A DNA stretch of 24,852 nucleotides from Actinomycetota bacterium (GTDB lineage Bacteria; Actinomycetota; Acidimicrobiia; Acidimicrobiales; JACCXE01). Shown here in pieces: positions 1 through 7,151 of the stretch. The notes under the pieces are model-generated. The model searched no databases. It saw only the letters and a list, made by a program, of their open reading frames with translations, and was not told where the DNA came from. How positions within the stretch are numbered: position 1 is the first letter of the stretch; each line of letters begins with the position of its first letter. The stretch is from assembly GCA_013697265.1 (NCBI GenBank), contig JACCXE010000317.1:1-24852 (forward strand), written 5' to 3'. Position numbers and translations under genes: made by a program.

Positions 1-330
1 GAAGTGGTGTTCGACGAGGTCGACGTCCGATCCATCATCACGCACTCGCGGTACATACCGGCACGATTACGCGACGCCCTCTCGGCGCGTGGCTTGTGCT
101 GTGAAGTGCCGGGCTGCGGGCGCACTAAGGGTCTCGAGCGCGACCACGAAGAAGAGTTCGCCCGAGGCGGGCCCACCTCCGCGTTCAACGTGCGCTGGAA
201 ATGCCGGTACCACCACGACCTCAAGACGCGGGGGCTCTACCGCCTCCGACGAGACGAAAACGGAGAGGTGCACTGGGAACCAACTGCGCGCGGTGGCAAC
301 GCGGCGAACGCCCGAGCACCGGCCGAATAA
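1..330 (+). CDS. HNH endonuclease domain, C-terminal part of a DUF222/13E12-type protein (5' end outside window)
   Basis: The reading frame is open from base 1 to the TAA at 328-330, so the gene begins upstream of the window. The visible 109 residues are the C-terminal HNH nuclease domain. A Cys pair (CEVPGCGR) is followed by an RDHEEEF segment, an Asn in the FNVRWKC stretch and the YHHDLKTRG motif, the usual metal and catalytic layout of HNH proteins fused to DUF222. It aligns almost end to end with the last ~105 residues of the complete paralogue at 22629-23804. Shared stretches include VVFDEVDVR, GCGRTKGL, GGPT and HHDLKTRGLYRL. Proteins of this family are multicopy in actinobacteria and their biological role is not settled; DNA cleavage is inferred from the fold. 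It converges on the TetR gene, with 17 bases between stops. Confidence 0.9.
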   Translation, partial: EVVFDEVDVRSIITHSRYIPARLRDALSARGLCCEVPGCGRTKGLERDHEEEFARGGPTSAFNVRWKCRYHHDLKTRGLYRLRRDENGEVHWEPTARGGNAANARAPAE

Positions 331-347
331 CGTGCCGCGGGCGCGGC

Positions 348-938
348 CTAGGCAACGATGAACCGCGACACGACGTCGGTGATCATCTGGGCCCAGTCGT
401 CCGGATCAACCGATGGCAACTCCATCGCGGCAACCAACAACGACCCCAGCGCCAGCATCAGCACGAACCGCGCCGCGGCCGCGGCAGGCACACCGGAATC
501 CACAAGCCCGTCGACCTGACCTGAACGCAACATGTCCGCGATGCGACCCTCGCGTTCGCTGAACGCCGAGATCAGCAACGCCGCCACATCGGGGTGGCGG
601 CGCGCCGCGACGATCGCTTGTACGAGCAGCGAGCCTTCCTCGGGCCGGCGATGAGCAAGCCCGCGCCCGCGCTGCGTAAGGAACTCAACCGGGTTGGGCG
701 TGGCGCCAAATGCGAGCAGGGCCGCCACTTCCGTCGAACCATGCGTTTGCAGCGTCGCTGCGAACAGTTCCGCTTTCGACCCGAAGTGTGAGTAAATCGC
801 GCCACTGCTCACGCCGGCTTCCGACGCCAGCTCGGCGATGCTCGCGCCGTCGTAACCACCGCGTGCGAACACCGATGCCGCGGCCGCCAGCATGCGCTCA
901 CGCGTCTGATCAGCGGTTACTCCCGCGATGCGACCCAC
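348..938 (-). CDS. TetR/AcrR family transcriptional regulator
   Basis: A 196-residue protein of normal TetR size. The N-terminal helix-turn-helix occupies about residues 8-55, with the characteristic run RERMLAAAASVFARGGYDGA, then IAELASEAGVSSGAIYSHF and GSKAELF. The rest is the helical ligand-binding and dimerisation half. It starts at GTG, 9 bases after the ferredoxin stop, and is the last gene of the minus-strand P450/FadD operon, so it probably controls that operon in response to its substrate or a CoA intermediate (inference from position). No operator could be assigned with confidence. The only weak palindrome near the operon's first gene is the GGGCT/AGCCC pair at about 5800-5820. Confidence 0.92.
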   Translation of the reverse strand: MGRIAGVTADQTRERMLAAAASVFARGGYDGASIAELASEAGVSSGAIYSHFGSKAELFAATLQTHGSTEVAALLAFGATPNPVEFLTQRGRGLAHRRPEEGSLLVQAIVAARRHPDVAALLISAFSEREGRIADMLRSGQVDGLVDSGVPAAAAARFVLMLALGSLLVAAMELPSVDPDDWAQMITDVVSRFIVA

Positions 939-947
939 CGGATCGAC

Positions 948-1139
948 CTACGCGACTTCGATTGCGTATTCGGGACAGTTGTTCGCGGCGAGTTGCGCTA
1001 GCCCAACCTGCTCATCGGCGAGCTCGTCGGTCACGATTAGGGCAGCCTGACCGTTGTCGTCGTACGTGAAGAGTGCTGGCGCGATCGAGTAACAGCGACC
1101 GTGGCCCTGGCAGCGATCGCTGTCGAGATGAATCTTCAC
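948..1139 (-). CDS. Small [3Fe-4S]-type ferredoxin, P450 redox partner
   Basis: A 63-residue ferredoxin that starts VKIHLDSDRCQGHGRC. It has the C-x5-C spacing (CQGHGRC) and a C-terminal NCPEYAI motif, the three-Cys plus Pro pattern of single-cluster ferredoxins that serve actinobacterial P450s. The GTG start at 1137-1139 overlaps the P450 stop codon (GTGA, 4 bases). A longer in-frame start at 1193 exists but would run 58 bases into the P450 gene and add a low-complexity extension, so the short form was chosen. It should pass electrons from a ferredoxin reductase encoded elsewhere to the P450; no reductase is visible in the window. Confidence 0.93.
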   Translation of the reverse strand: MKIHLDSDRCQGHGRCYSIAPALFTYDDNGQAALIVTDELADEQVGLAQLAANNCPEYAIEVA

Positions 1140-2338
1140 GGCCCGACCTGGATCGGAAGCACGCGCGGACCGCGCACCTGACCGCCCGACCAACGCACGG
1201 CACCGGCATCTTCAAGGCTGAAGTCGGGATAGACCTTCACCCATTCTTCGAGCGCGACGCGCATCTCCATACGCGCGAGATGCGAACCAGCGCAACGGTG
1301 AATGCCCAGGCCGAACGCCGCGTGCCGGTTCGGCGACCGGTCGAGGATCACCTCGTCGGGGTTCTCGAAGAACGCGGGGTCGCGGTTGGCCGCAGGGAAC
1401 GACAGCAGCACCCAGTCCTCCGCTTTCATGGGGCAACCCTGGAACTCAAAGTCTTCCTTCACAAGGCGCGCCATCGTGACCGGCGCGTAGGCGCGAAGCA
1501 GCTCTTCGATGGCGGTGGGCATGAGCTCGGGTTCGTTGACGAGGCGCTTCAGGTCGGTTGGCGACTTCGCCAGATGCCAGATCGACGCGCCGATCGCGCT
1601 CCACGTGGTGTCGATTCCTGCGATCAGCAACAGGGCGACCGTGCGGACCACGTGGAACGGGTCGAGCGGTTTGCCGTCGAGCTCGGACGCGAGCAAGAAC
1701 GAAATCAGGTCGTCCTTAGGGTTCGCCACGCGGTCATTGATCTGCGGCATGAGGTATTCGAACAGTTGCTGGAATCCGACGATGCGTTCTTCGAGCGGCA
1801 ACGCCACGCCTTCGAGCACGTGCAACACGAACCCGCGGAACTTGTCGCCGTCCTCTTCGGGCAAGCCGAGCATGTTCGCGATCACGCGCACCGGAATGTG
1901 CGCGGCGTAATCAGCGGCCGCGTCGACAACGTCTTTGCCCTGCAGCGCGGCGAGCAGCTCTTGGCAGTAGGCGCGGGTCGATGGCTCGAGCTTGTCGATG
2001 GTCTGCGGCGAGAACACCGGCAGCAGCATGCGGCGGGCCTGCGCGTGGAACGGCGGGTCTGACGAGATCGGCGGCGCGATGCCTTCGGGCGCCAGTTCCA
2101 TCGGTGGCCGGTGTTCGCTGACCACGATGCTGCGCGACGTGAAGTGCTCGGTGTCGTTCGCGATCGCGCTCACGTCTTCGTGTCGCGTCGGCAGCCAGGC
2201 GCCGCCGAAACGATCCGAGTGCGCAACCGGGCACGTGTCGCGCAGCTCGTCCATGATCGGGTACGGATCCGCGGCCCACGCCTTATCGGTGTGGTCGAAG
2301 TCCGTCGTCCAGTCGGTCACAACAGGGTTTCCAGCCAT
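1136..2338 (-). CDS. Cytochrome P450 monooxygenase
   Basis: A complete 400-residue soluble bacterial P450. The I-helix oxygen-activation motif AGIDTT is at about 240-245, the K-helix ExxR (ELLR) at 279-282, and the heme-binding loop FGLGIHRCAG has its Cys thiolate near 349. It also has the typical SDPPFHAQARRMLLPVFSP segment after the B/C region. The ATG start lies 42 bases after the fadD-like gene's stop, and the 3' end overlaps the ferredoxin start by 4 bases. Neighbouring FadD and FAD monooxygenase genes suggest oxidation of a hydrophobic catabolic substrate such as a steroid, terpenoid or aromatic side chain. The CYP family and substrate cannot be fixed from the sequence alone. Confidence 0.96.
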   Translation of the reverse strand: MAGNPVVTDWTTDFDHTDKAWAADPYPIMDELRDTCPVAHSDRFGGAWLPTRHEDVSAIANDTEHFTSRSIVVSEHRPPMELAPEGIAPPISSDPPFHAQARRMLLPVFSPQTIDKLEPSTRAYCQELLAALQGKDVVDAAADYAAHIPVRVIANMLGLPEEDGDKFRGFVLHVLEGVALPLEERIVGFQQLFEYLMPQINDRVANPKDDLISFLLASELDGKPLDPFHVVRTVALLLIAGIDTTWSAIGASIWHLAKSPTDLKRLVNEPELMPTAIEELLRAYAPVTMARLVKEDFEFQGCPMKAEDWVLLSFPAANRDPAFFENPDEVILDRSPNRHAAFGLGIHRCAGSHLARMEMRVALEEWVKVYPDFSLEDAGAVRWSGGQVRGPRVLPIQVGP

Positions 2339-2344
2339 CCGCAG

Positions 2345-2373
2345 AAAATAACGGACGTTCGATTTGTTTACAA
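2345..2373 (-). promoter_or_regulatory. Candidate internal promoter of the P450 gene (leaderless)
   Basis: On the minus strand a -35-like TTGTAA (2368-2373) is followed, after exactly 17 bases, by TATTTT (2345-2350), which ends 6 bases before the P450 ATG. The 42-base gap between the fadD-like stop and the ATG is clearly more AT-rich than its surroundings. TTGTAAACAA within it also contains the palindromic half-sites TTGT/ACAA. The geometry predicts transcription starting at or next to the ATG. This is inferred from sequence only. Confidence 0.4.
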
Positions 2374-2380
2374 CCGGTCG

Positions 2381-4045
2381 CTAGCCCGGTGGGGCTGAAT
2401 ACCCCTCGGCCTGCGCCTTGGCCCATCGGTAGTCGGCCTTGCCGCTGGGCGAGCGCTGCACGTGATCGACGAAGTTGAACACCTTGGGCAGCTTGTAGCG
2501 AGCGATGTGCTTCTCCGCTTCGCTCAGCAGCGATTTCTGCATCACTTCGTCGCCCTTCGCGCCCTCGCGCAGTTGCACGATTGCCACAACCTCGGAGCCC
2601 CACTTCTCCGACGGGCGCCCGGCCACCGTCACGTCGTACACGTCGGGGTGATGCGCGAGAGCTTGTTCCACTTCCTCGGCGAAGATCTTCTCGCCGCCGG
2701 AGTTGATGGTGACCGAGTCGCGCCCGTAGAGCTCGATGATGTTGTCGGCGGTGAGACGAGCACGGTCGCCCGGCACCGAGTAGCGCACGCCTTCGATCAC
2801 GGGAAAGGTCTGGGCGGTCTTCTCGGCGTCGCCCAGATAGCCGAGCGGCACCCGACCTTGCTGCGCCAACCACCCGACCTCTTCGTGTCCGGCCTTGAGC
2901 ACCCCGTTCATTTCGGGATTCACGATCACCGCACCGGGCCCCGGCGTAAACGTGCCCGTCGTTGCCTGCTGGCCGCCGCCACTCACGTGCGACATCTGCG
3001 TGCCGGTCTCCGACGCACCCACCGCATCGACGATCATCTTGCCGGGCAGCGCCGCGAGGAACCGGTCCTTGATCGTGGAGTTCAACGGCGCGCCACCCGA
3101 GATAATCGCGAACAACGACGTCAGGTCGTAGCCGTCGGCACCTTTCGCCTCGAGTCGGTCGACGAGGGGACGGCCGAACGCATCGCCGACGATCAGCAAC
3201 GCCGACACGCCTTCCTTCGCGATCGTGCGCCAGACATCGTCGGCGTCGAGGCCCACCACGTCGTCCTGAATGACCACGGTGTTGCCGCCGGCGAACGCGG
3301 TGAGCGCCATCCAGTGCCCGGCGCCGTGCATGAACGGCGGTGCCGGCATCATCTTGGACCCGCCACCCTTCGCGGCTTCGACGATCGCCTCGACGCTGTC
3401 CCACTCGCCACCCGGTCCGCGGCCACCCAGCGAGGCCACGAAGATGTCGGCCTGGCGCCAGAGCACGCCCTTGGGCATGCCGGTCGTGCCGCCGGTGTAG
3501 AGGATGTACAGGTCGTCTTCGGACAGATCGACGTTTGGTACGTCCGGGCTTGCGGCGCCGAGGGCGTCCTCGTACCAAGCCGCGCCGTCGAGCAGCGGGG
3601 CGGTCGAGCCGTCGTCCACTTGCAGCAAGACCTTCAGGTTCGGGAGCTGGTCGCGCACTTCGGCCACTCGGTCGGCGAACGCCCCGTGAAACACCACGGC
3701 TGTCGCCTTCGAATCGTTCAACAGGTAGCGCAGTTCCTCAGCGACGTAGCGGTAGTTGACGTTGAACGGCACCACACGCGCCTTGTACGCGCCGAGCATC
3801 GCCTCGAGATACTCGTTGCCGTTGTGCAGGAACACGGCGAGGTGGTCTTGGCCCGACTCGTGGCCGGCAAGGTCCGCGCGCGGGGTGTGCGCGCCGAGCC
3901 CGGCGGCAACGAGATGGTTGGCCAACCGGTTGGTGCGTTCGGCGACCTGTCCATATGTAAGGCGTCGGTCGCGCCACACGATGCATTCGCGGTCGGGTAT
4001 CGCCGCAGCAACGGCGTGGTTCACTTGGGCGAGGTTGAACTCCAC
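2381..4045 (-). CDS. FadD-type acyl-CoA synthetase (ANL superfamily, FadD19-like)
   Basis: A complete 554-residue adenylate-forming enzyme that would activate a carboxylic acid to its acyl-CoA with ATP. Visible motifs are the P-loop YTGGTTGMPKG (about 183-193), the A5-type segment VGASETG, the SINSGGEK-like hinge region VTINSGGEKIFAEEVE, and the C-terminal catalytic Lys in SPSGKADYRWAK. The MWRH/LWRQ position after the P-loop, the phrase DAFGRPLVD and the DYRWAK ending resemble the actinobacterial FadD19 group that acts on steroid side chains; the exact substrate is inference. It is the third gene of the minus-strand operon, 21 bases after the HExxH gene and 42 bases before the P450. The start is a GTG. 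Confidence 0.94.
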   Translation of the reverse strand: MEFNLAQVNHAVAAAIPDRECIVWRDRRLTYGQVAERTNRLANHLVAAGLGAHTPRADLAGHESGQDHLAVFLHNGNEYLEAMLGAYKARVVPFNVNYRYVAEELRYLLNDSKATAVVFHGAFADRVAEVRDQLPNLKVLLQVDDGSTAPLLDGAAWYEDALGAASPDVPNVDLSEDDLYILYTGGTTGMPKGVLWRQADIFVASLGGRGPGGEWDSVEAIVEAAKGGGSKMMPAPPFMHGAGHWMALTAFAGGNTVVIQDDVVGLDADDVWRTIAKEGVSALLIVGDAFGRPLVDRLEAKGADGYDLTSLFAIISGGAPLNSTIKDRFLAALPGKMIVDAVGASETGTQMSHVSGGGQQATTGTFTPGPGAVIVNPEMNGVLKAGHEEVGWLAQQGRVPLGYLGDAEKTAQTFPVIEGVRYSVPGDRARLTADNIIELYGRDSVTINSGGEKIFAEEVEQALAHHPDVYDVTVAGRPSEKWGSEVVAIVQLREGAKGDEVMQKSLLSEAEKHIARYKLPKVFNFVDHVQRSPSGKADYRWAKAQAEGYSAPPG

Positions 4046-4066
4046 GGCCCGGAACCGTACCTGCGG

Positions 4067-4492
4067 TCACCTCCGCTGGCCGAGCGTGACGCAGTCGTCG
4101 TAGCCGCCGTCCGCGAAGCCCGCCGTCCACTCGAACACGTTCCAGCATTGCGAACCCGAAATCCGCTCGGAGCCGAAGTAGCTCGCGGCATAGAGCGTGA
4201 GGAACTTGACCGGGCCGAGCACCGCCCACTGAACCGAGTGACGCCACTCGTGTTCGAGCAAAGCCGGATCCGAGCGGAGCTTTTCGGCGGACGCGGCCTT
4301 GATATTGATGGTGTTGCCGGTCGTGAACGCGGTCGACAAGCCCTGCTCACTTAGCCAACCGCCTTCGCACACGACGGTGAGGTGCCGATCGACGCGCAGC
4401 TTCGCGCCGGTCGCGGCGTTCACCGCGGCAGTCACCAACGTGATCGGCGCGTTCACGATCGCGACGGCGAGATCCCTTGTTCGCTGAATCAC
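4067..4492 (-). CDS. Small HExxH-motif protein of unknown function (possible zinc peptidase-like fold)
   Basis: I do not recognise this 141-residue protein as a named family. It contains HEWRH (residues 81-85), a match to the zinc-binding HExxH motif, in the context LLEHEWRHSVQW. About 35 residues later comes NVFEWTAGFADGGY, whose Glu121 could be the third ligand as in gluzincins. The segment after the motif (VLGPVKFLTLYAASYFG) is hydrophobic and could lie in or on the membrane. The N-terminal ~28 residues are apolar, without a clear signal peptidase site. It starts at GTG, 3 bases after the monooxygenase stop, and is followed 21 bases later by the fadD-like gene, so it is an integral operon member. 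Whether it is catalytic is unknown. Confidence 0.8.
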   Translation of the reverse strand: MIQRTRDLAVAIVNAPITLVTAAVNAATGAKLRVDRHLTVVCEGGWLSEQGLSTAFTTGNTINIKAASAEKLRSDPALLEHEWRHSVQWAVLGPVKFLTLYAASYFGSERISGSQCWNVFEWTAGFADGGYDDCVTLGQRR

Positions 4493-4495
4493 GCT

Positions 4496-5778
4496 CTACG
4501 CCGCCATTCCGAACCAGGTCGCAAGCGCTTCGGGTAACGCCGGGTCCGTCAGATCTCCCGTCCACACGACGTGCCCGTCGGGTCGTATCAGTACGGACCC
4601 AGGCGCCGCGACCTCACCGAGAACGGGCAGTTCCCACGCGCCGTCGTACGTGGCGTCAACCAACCGCACCCTCGGCCACGGCGAAACGTCGAAACCATTG
4701 CGTGCTTCGAGGTTGAGCAGCACCGGCCGGGCCTCGTGCAGCAGCCCGAACGCGCGCGTCGTGCCGTCGGCGGTCTGCAGGTCGAGGTCGGGCATGCGCC
4801 GTCCGAGCAGCGGGTGACCCGCTCCGAGGTCGTAGTGGATGTCGAGCGCGGAGATCATTCCGCCGATGCGCCGGCGCGGCTCGTCCATGCGCAGCAGGTC
4901 GGTCACCGTGGCGAACGAGGCCTGATTACGCGGGTCAGGGTTGTTGAGCGCGACCTGGGCCATGGTGTTGTGCAGCACCCGCGCCCCGACCGGATGCCGC
5001 TCGGCGTGGTACGTGTCGAGCAAGTTGTCGGATGACGTTCCGTTGACCACTTGGGCCAGCTTCCAACCCAGGTTCACGGCGTCTAGCACGCCGACGTTGA
5101 GGCCTTGGCCACCCGCGGGTCCATGCACATGCGCGGCGTCGCCGGCCAACAGCACACGGCCGTGGCGGTAGGAGGCGGCCTGGCGCGACATGTCGGTGAA
5201 CCGGGAGATCCAGGTCGGGCTGTGCACGCCGAAGTCCGTCCCGTAAATGGCCACGAGCAACGCGCGAAGATCCTCCAGGGTCGGGTCGCTGTCGTGGTCG
5301 AGTTCCCGTTCCTTCAGCACGACCCGGTACGGACCGCCGCCCGCCGCCGGGTTGACCGGCCCGATACCGCCACCCTCGGGGCGCATCCCGACCGGGGGCG
5401 CCTCACGACCCCGCGTTCGCGCAGGATCGGAACCCCGAGGTCACGGATGACCCAGTCAGCCATGATGCGCTCAAAGTGGCTCTGCCACAGCGCGAGCACG
5501 TAGTTGTGGGGCGTCGGGAAATCGGCGATGTCCGGTTGGATCTGGGCGAACCCCACGCACGGGTAGATCGGCCCCTCCGAGATAAATCGGTCCGCCACGC
5601 CGCGCTGATCGAGCACCTCAACGGTGCGGGCGTGCAGACCGCCGGCGCGCGAACCGTCGAGATCCTGACTGGCGCGGCGTTCGACGACGACGACGCCGAT
5701 ACCGGCCAACTTCAACTCGGCCGCCAGCATCAGCCCGGTCGGGCCGCCTCCTGCGATCACCACTGCGTGCTCAGTCAT
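4496..5778 (-). pseudogene. FAD-dependent aromatic-type monooxygenase, broken by internal deletion and frameshift
   Basis: Two reading frames together encode most of a PHBH-like flavoprotein monooxygenase. The N-terminal part starts at the ATG at 5776-5778 (MTEHAVVIAGGGPTGLMLAA, the GxGxxG dinucleotide fold) and reads to about 5405, ending in DLGVPILRERGVV. The C-terminal part is in another frame from about 5400 and holds the second FAD motif GDAAHVHGPAGGQGLN and the thioredoxin-like tail. About 70-80 residues expected between them are absent, including the conserved DG motif (CDG..S.VR). The expected length is about 500 residues; about 425 are present in two frames. The defect is therefore a deletion plus frameshift, not a single-base error. 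It was the promoter-proximal gene of the catabolic operon, so its transcript may still serve the downstream genes. Confidence 0.85.
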
Positions 5779-5835
5779 GGCGTCATGATCAGCACGTTTG
5801 GGCTCCTTGCGGCAAGCCCCCACCCTCGCGGTACG

Positions 5836-6035
5836 GTGGCTACGACGACGAGTGTGTGGCGCGCCTCATTCGAACATGACCCGCGCGAGTGCATGCGGGT
5901 GGTGCAAGCCGTCGACTTCGTTTCGGACAGTCCGGCCTTCCAAGAACTATGACCATGACCTGGGAAGTCACTCAGGTCGATGAAGCCAGCCGCGGTCTCG
6001 CCACAATCGTCGACCGGCCTACCGTGACCCTGTGA
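5836..6035 (+). other. Two chained micro-ORFs upstream of the YdeI-like gene (doubtful)
   Basis: The plus strand between the monooxygenase start and the YdeI-like gene contains a 38-codon frame (GTG at 5836 to TGA at 5950-5952) and a 28-codon frame (ATG at 5949 to TGA at 6033-6035). They overlap each other through ATGA and overlap the YdeI-like start through GTGA. The chain of stop/start overlaps resembles the translational coupling seen elsewhere in the window. The predicted peptides (the second starts MTMTWEVTQVDEA) match nothing I recognise. They may equally be chance frames in a leader region. Confidence 0.2.
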
Positions 6036-6298
6036 GCAGCCCGCGAGTGCCCGGTGGGGTGGTGCATGAGCTACCCCAAGACTTGCGCCAGGCGTTGATC
6101 GCGAACGCAACGGCACTCGGTGCCTGGAGACACATCACACCGCTCGCCCGAAACGAGTTCATCTGCTGGGTCGAGGATGCCAAGCAGGGCAAGACACGAG
6201 AACGCCGCATTCGCCGGACCCAGGAGGAGCTGGAGGAAGGCCAACGTCGACCTTGTTGCTGGCCCGGCTGCAAGCATCGCGAGCGCACCGGCAAGTAG
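6032..6298 (+). CDS. YdeI/OmpD-associated (OmdA) C-terminal domain protein
   Basis: An 88-residue protein matching the short actinobacterial form of the YdeI/OmdA family. It has LPQDLRQAL near the start, then the helical core TPLARNEFICWVEDAKQ followed by TRERRIRRTQEELEEGQRRP, and a Cys-rich end CCWPGCKHR. The family is annotated as bacteriocin-protection or OmpD-associated, but the molecular role is poorly known. The core A-K-x-x-x-T-R-x-R-R-I pattern is the family hallmark. The GTG start overlaps an upstream micro-ORF by 4 bases. A strong hairpin 21 bases beyond its stop probably ends the transcript. Confidence 0.85.
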   Translation: MSSPRVPGGVVHELPQDLRQALIANATALGAWRHITPLARNEFICWVEDAKQGKTRERRIRRTQEELEEGQRRPCCWPGCKHRERTGK

Positions 6299-6319
6299 GG
6301 GTCAGTCGTCGGGCGGCCA

Positions 6320-6340
6320 CGACGGTCGCGACGACCGTCG
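6320..6340 (+). terminator. Hairpin downstream of the YdeI-like gene
   Basis: A perfect 8-bp stem, CGACGGTC with GACCGTCG, encloses a 5-base loop. It lies 21 bases after the stop at 6298 and 41 bases before the -10 element of the next gene. There is no T-tract, as is common in high-GC actinobacteria, so it is only a candidate terminator. Confidence 0.45.
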
Positions 6341-6380
6341 ACCTCGCGTGCCGGTGCGAGTCCCACTCCGCCGAAGCCTT

Positions 6381-6386
6381 TAGTGT
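6381..6386 (+). promoter_or_regulatory. Candidate -10 element of the phosphonate module (leaderless)
   Basis: TAGTGT lies exactly 6 bases before the GTG start of the PhyH-type gene. The same hexamer at the same 6-base distance precedes the glycosyltransferase (11397) and methyltransferase (13747) genes. No convincing -35 is visible. Transcription would begin at or beside the start codon. Confidence 0.5.
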
Positions 6387-6392
6387 CGGGGC

Positions 6393-7151
6393 GTGAGCTC
6401 GGCCGCCGCCCACTTCGCCGAACACGGATGGTGGCTGGCAGACACGCTCGACGAGGACGGCGCCGCTCGGCTACGAGCGTGGGTCAGCGAGGTTTCAGCC
6501 TGGCCCGACGACGGTGGCGAGTGGCTCCACTACCGCGAGCAGACCGACGACGGACCCAAGCTTTGTCGCACCGAGAACTTCACGCCGTTCCACGCCGGGC
6601 TCCGTGACTTGCTGACCGCCGGCGAAATGATCGACGGCGCGTCCGAACTGCTCGGCCAACCAGCCGTGCTCTACAAGGAGAAGATCAATTACAAGCTTCC
6701 GGGCGGCGCGGGCTACGCGCCACACCAGGACGCCCCCGCCTACCCGTTCGTGCAGGTACACGTGTCATGCATGGTGGCCGTCGACGACGCCACCACCGAC
6801 AACGGCTGCCTCGAGGTTGCGTCCGGTCTCCATCACGAAGTGCTGCCGCTCGACGATGTCGGCTGCGTGCGCGCCGACGTGGCCGCCACGCTCGACTGGA
6901 CACACGTCGAGGTGAGGGCCGGCCAGACCTTGTGGTTCCACTCGCGTACGCCGCACCGGAGCGGGCCCAACAACTCACAGGTGCCGCGCCGCGCGCTCTA
7001 CCCGACGTACAACGCGGCGGCCGAGGGCGACCTGCGCGCCGACTACTACCGCGAGAAGTTGGCGCAGTTCGCCGCGGCCGCTGATGGCACCGACGGCGGA
7101 CGAGTCCGCGTTTCGCTCATCGGCGACTTCCAGGGCAAACCGGTTCTGTGA
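6393..7151 (+). CDS. PhyH-family Fe(II)/2-oxoglutarate dioxygenase, probable phosphonate hydroxylase (PhnY/TmpA-like)
   Basis: A complete 252-residue phytanoyl-CoA dioxygenase-family protein. The iron ligands are visible as H111-Q-D113 in GYAPHQDAPAY and the distal His188 in SRTPHRSGPN. The Arg pair that follows (VPRRALYPTYN) is suited to bind 2-oxoglutarate. On its own the family is broad. The identification as a phosphonate alpha-hydroxylase rests on the 4-base overlap (GTGA) with a PhnZ-like HD oxygenase, the known partner in the PhnY-PhnZ and TmpA-TmpB pathways. There the dioxygenase adds a hydroxyl next to phosphorus and the HD enzyme then cleaves the C-P bond. The substrate (2-aminoethyl-, N-methylated or another phosphonate) is not determined. 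No phosphonate transporter gene is nearby. Confidence 0.85.
   Translation: MSSAAAHFAEHGWWLADTLDEDGAARLRAWVSEVSAWPDDGGEWLHYREQTDDGPKLCRTENFTPFHAGLRDLLTAGEMIDGASELLGQPAVLYKEKINYKLPGGAGYAPHQDAPAYPFVQVHVSCMVAVDDATTDNGCLEVASGLHHEVLPLDDVGCVRADVAATLDWTHVEVRAGQTLWFHSRTPHRSGPNNSQVPRRALYPTYNAAAEGDLRADYYREKLAQFAAAADGTDGGRVRVSLIGDFQGKPVL

Noticed and set aside
1073..2062. A 329-codon plus-strand open frame opposite the P450 gene.
   Set aside because: Antisense shadow of the P450; no motif and an amino-acid composition like other antisense frames here.
2462..4354. A 630-codon plus-strand open frame opposite the FadD-type gene.
   Set aside because: It has no family features and is His/Arg/Val-rich, typical of the antisense frame of a high-GC gene. 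The opposite strand encodes a complete, motif-bearing enzyme.
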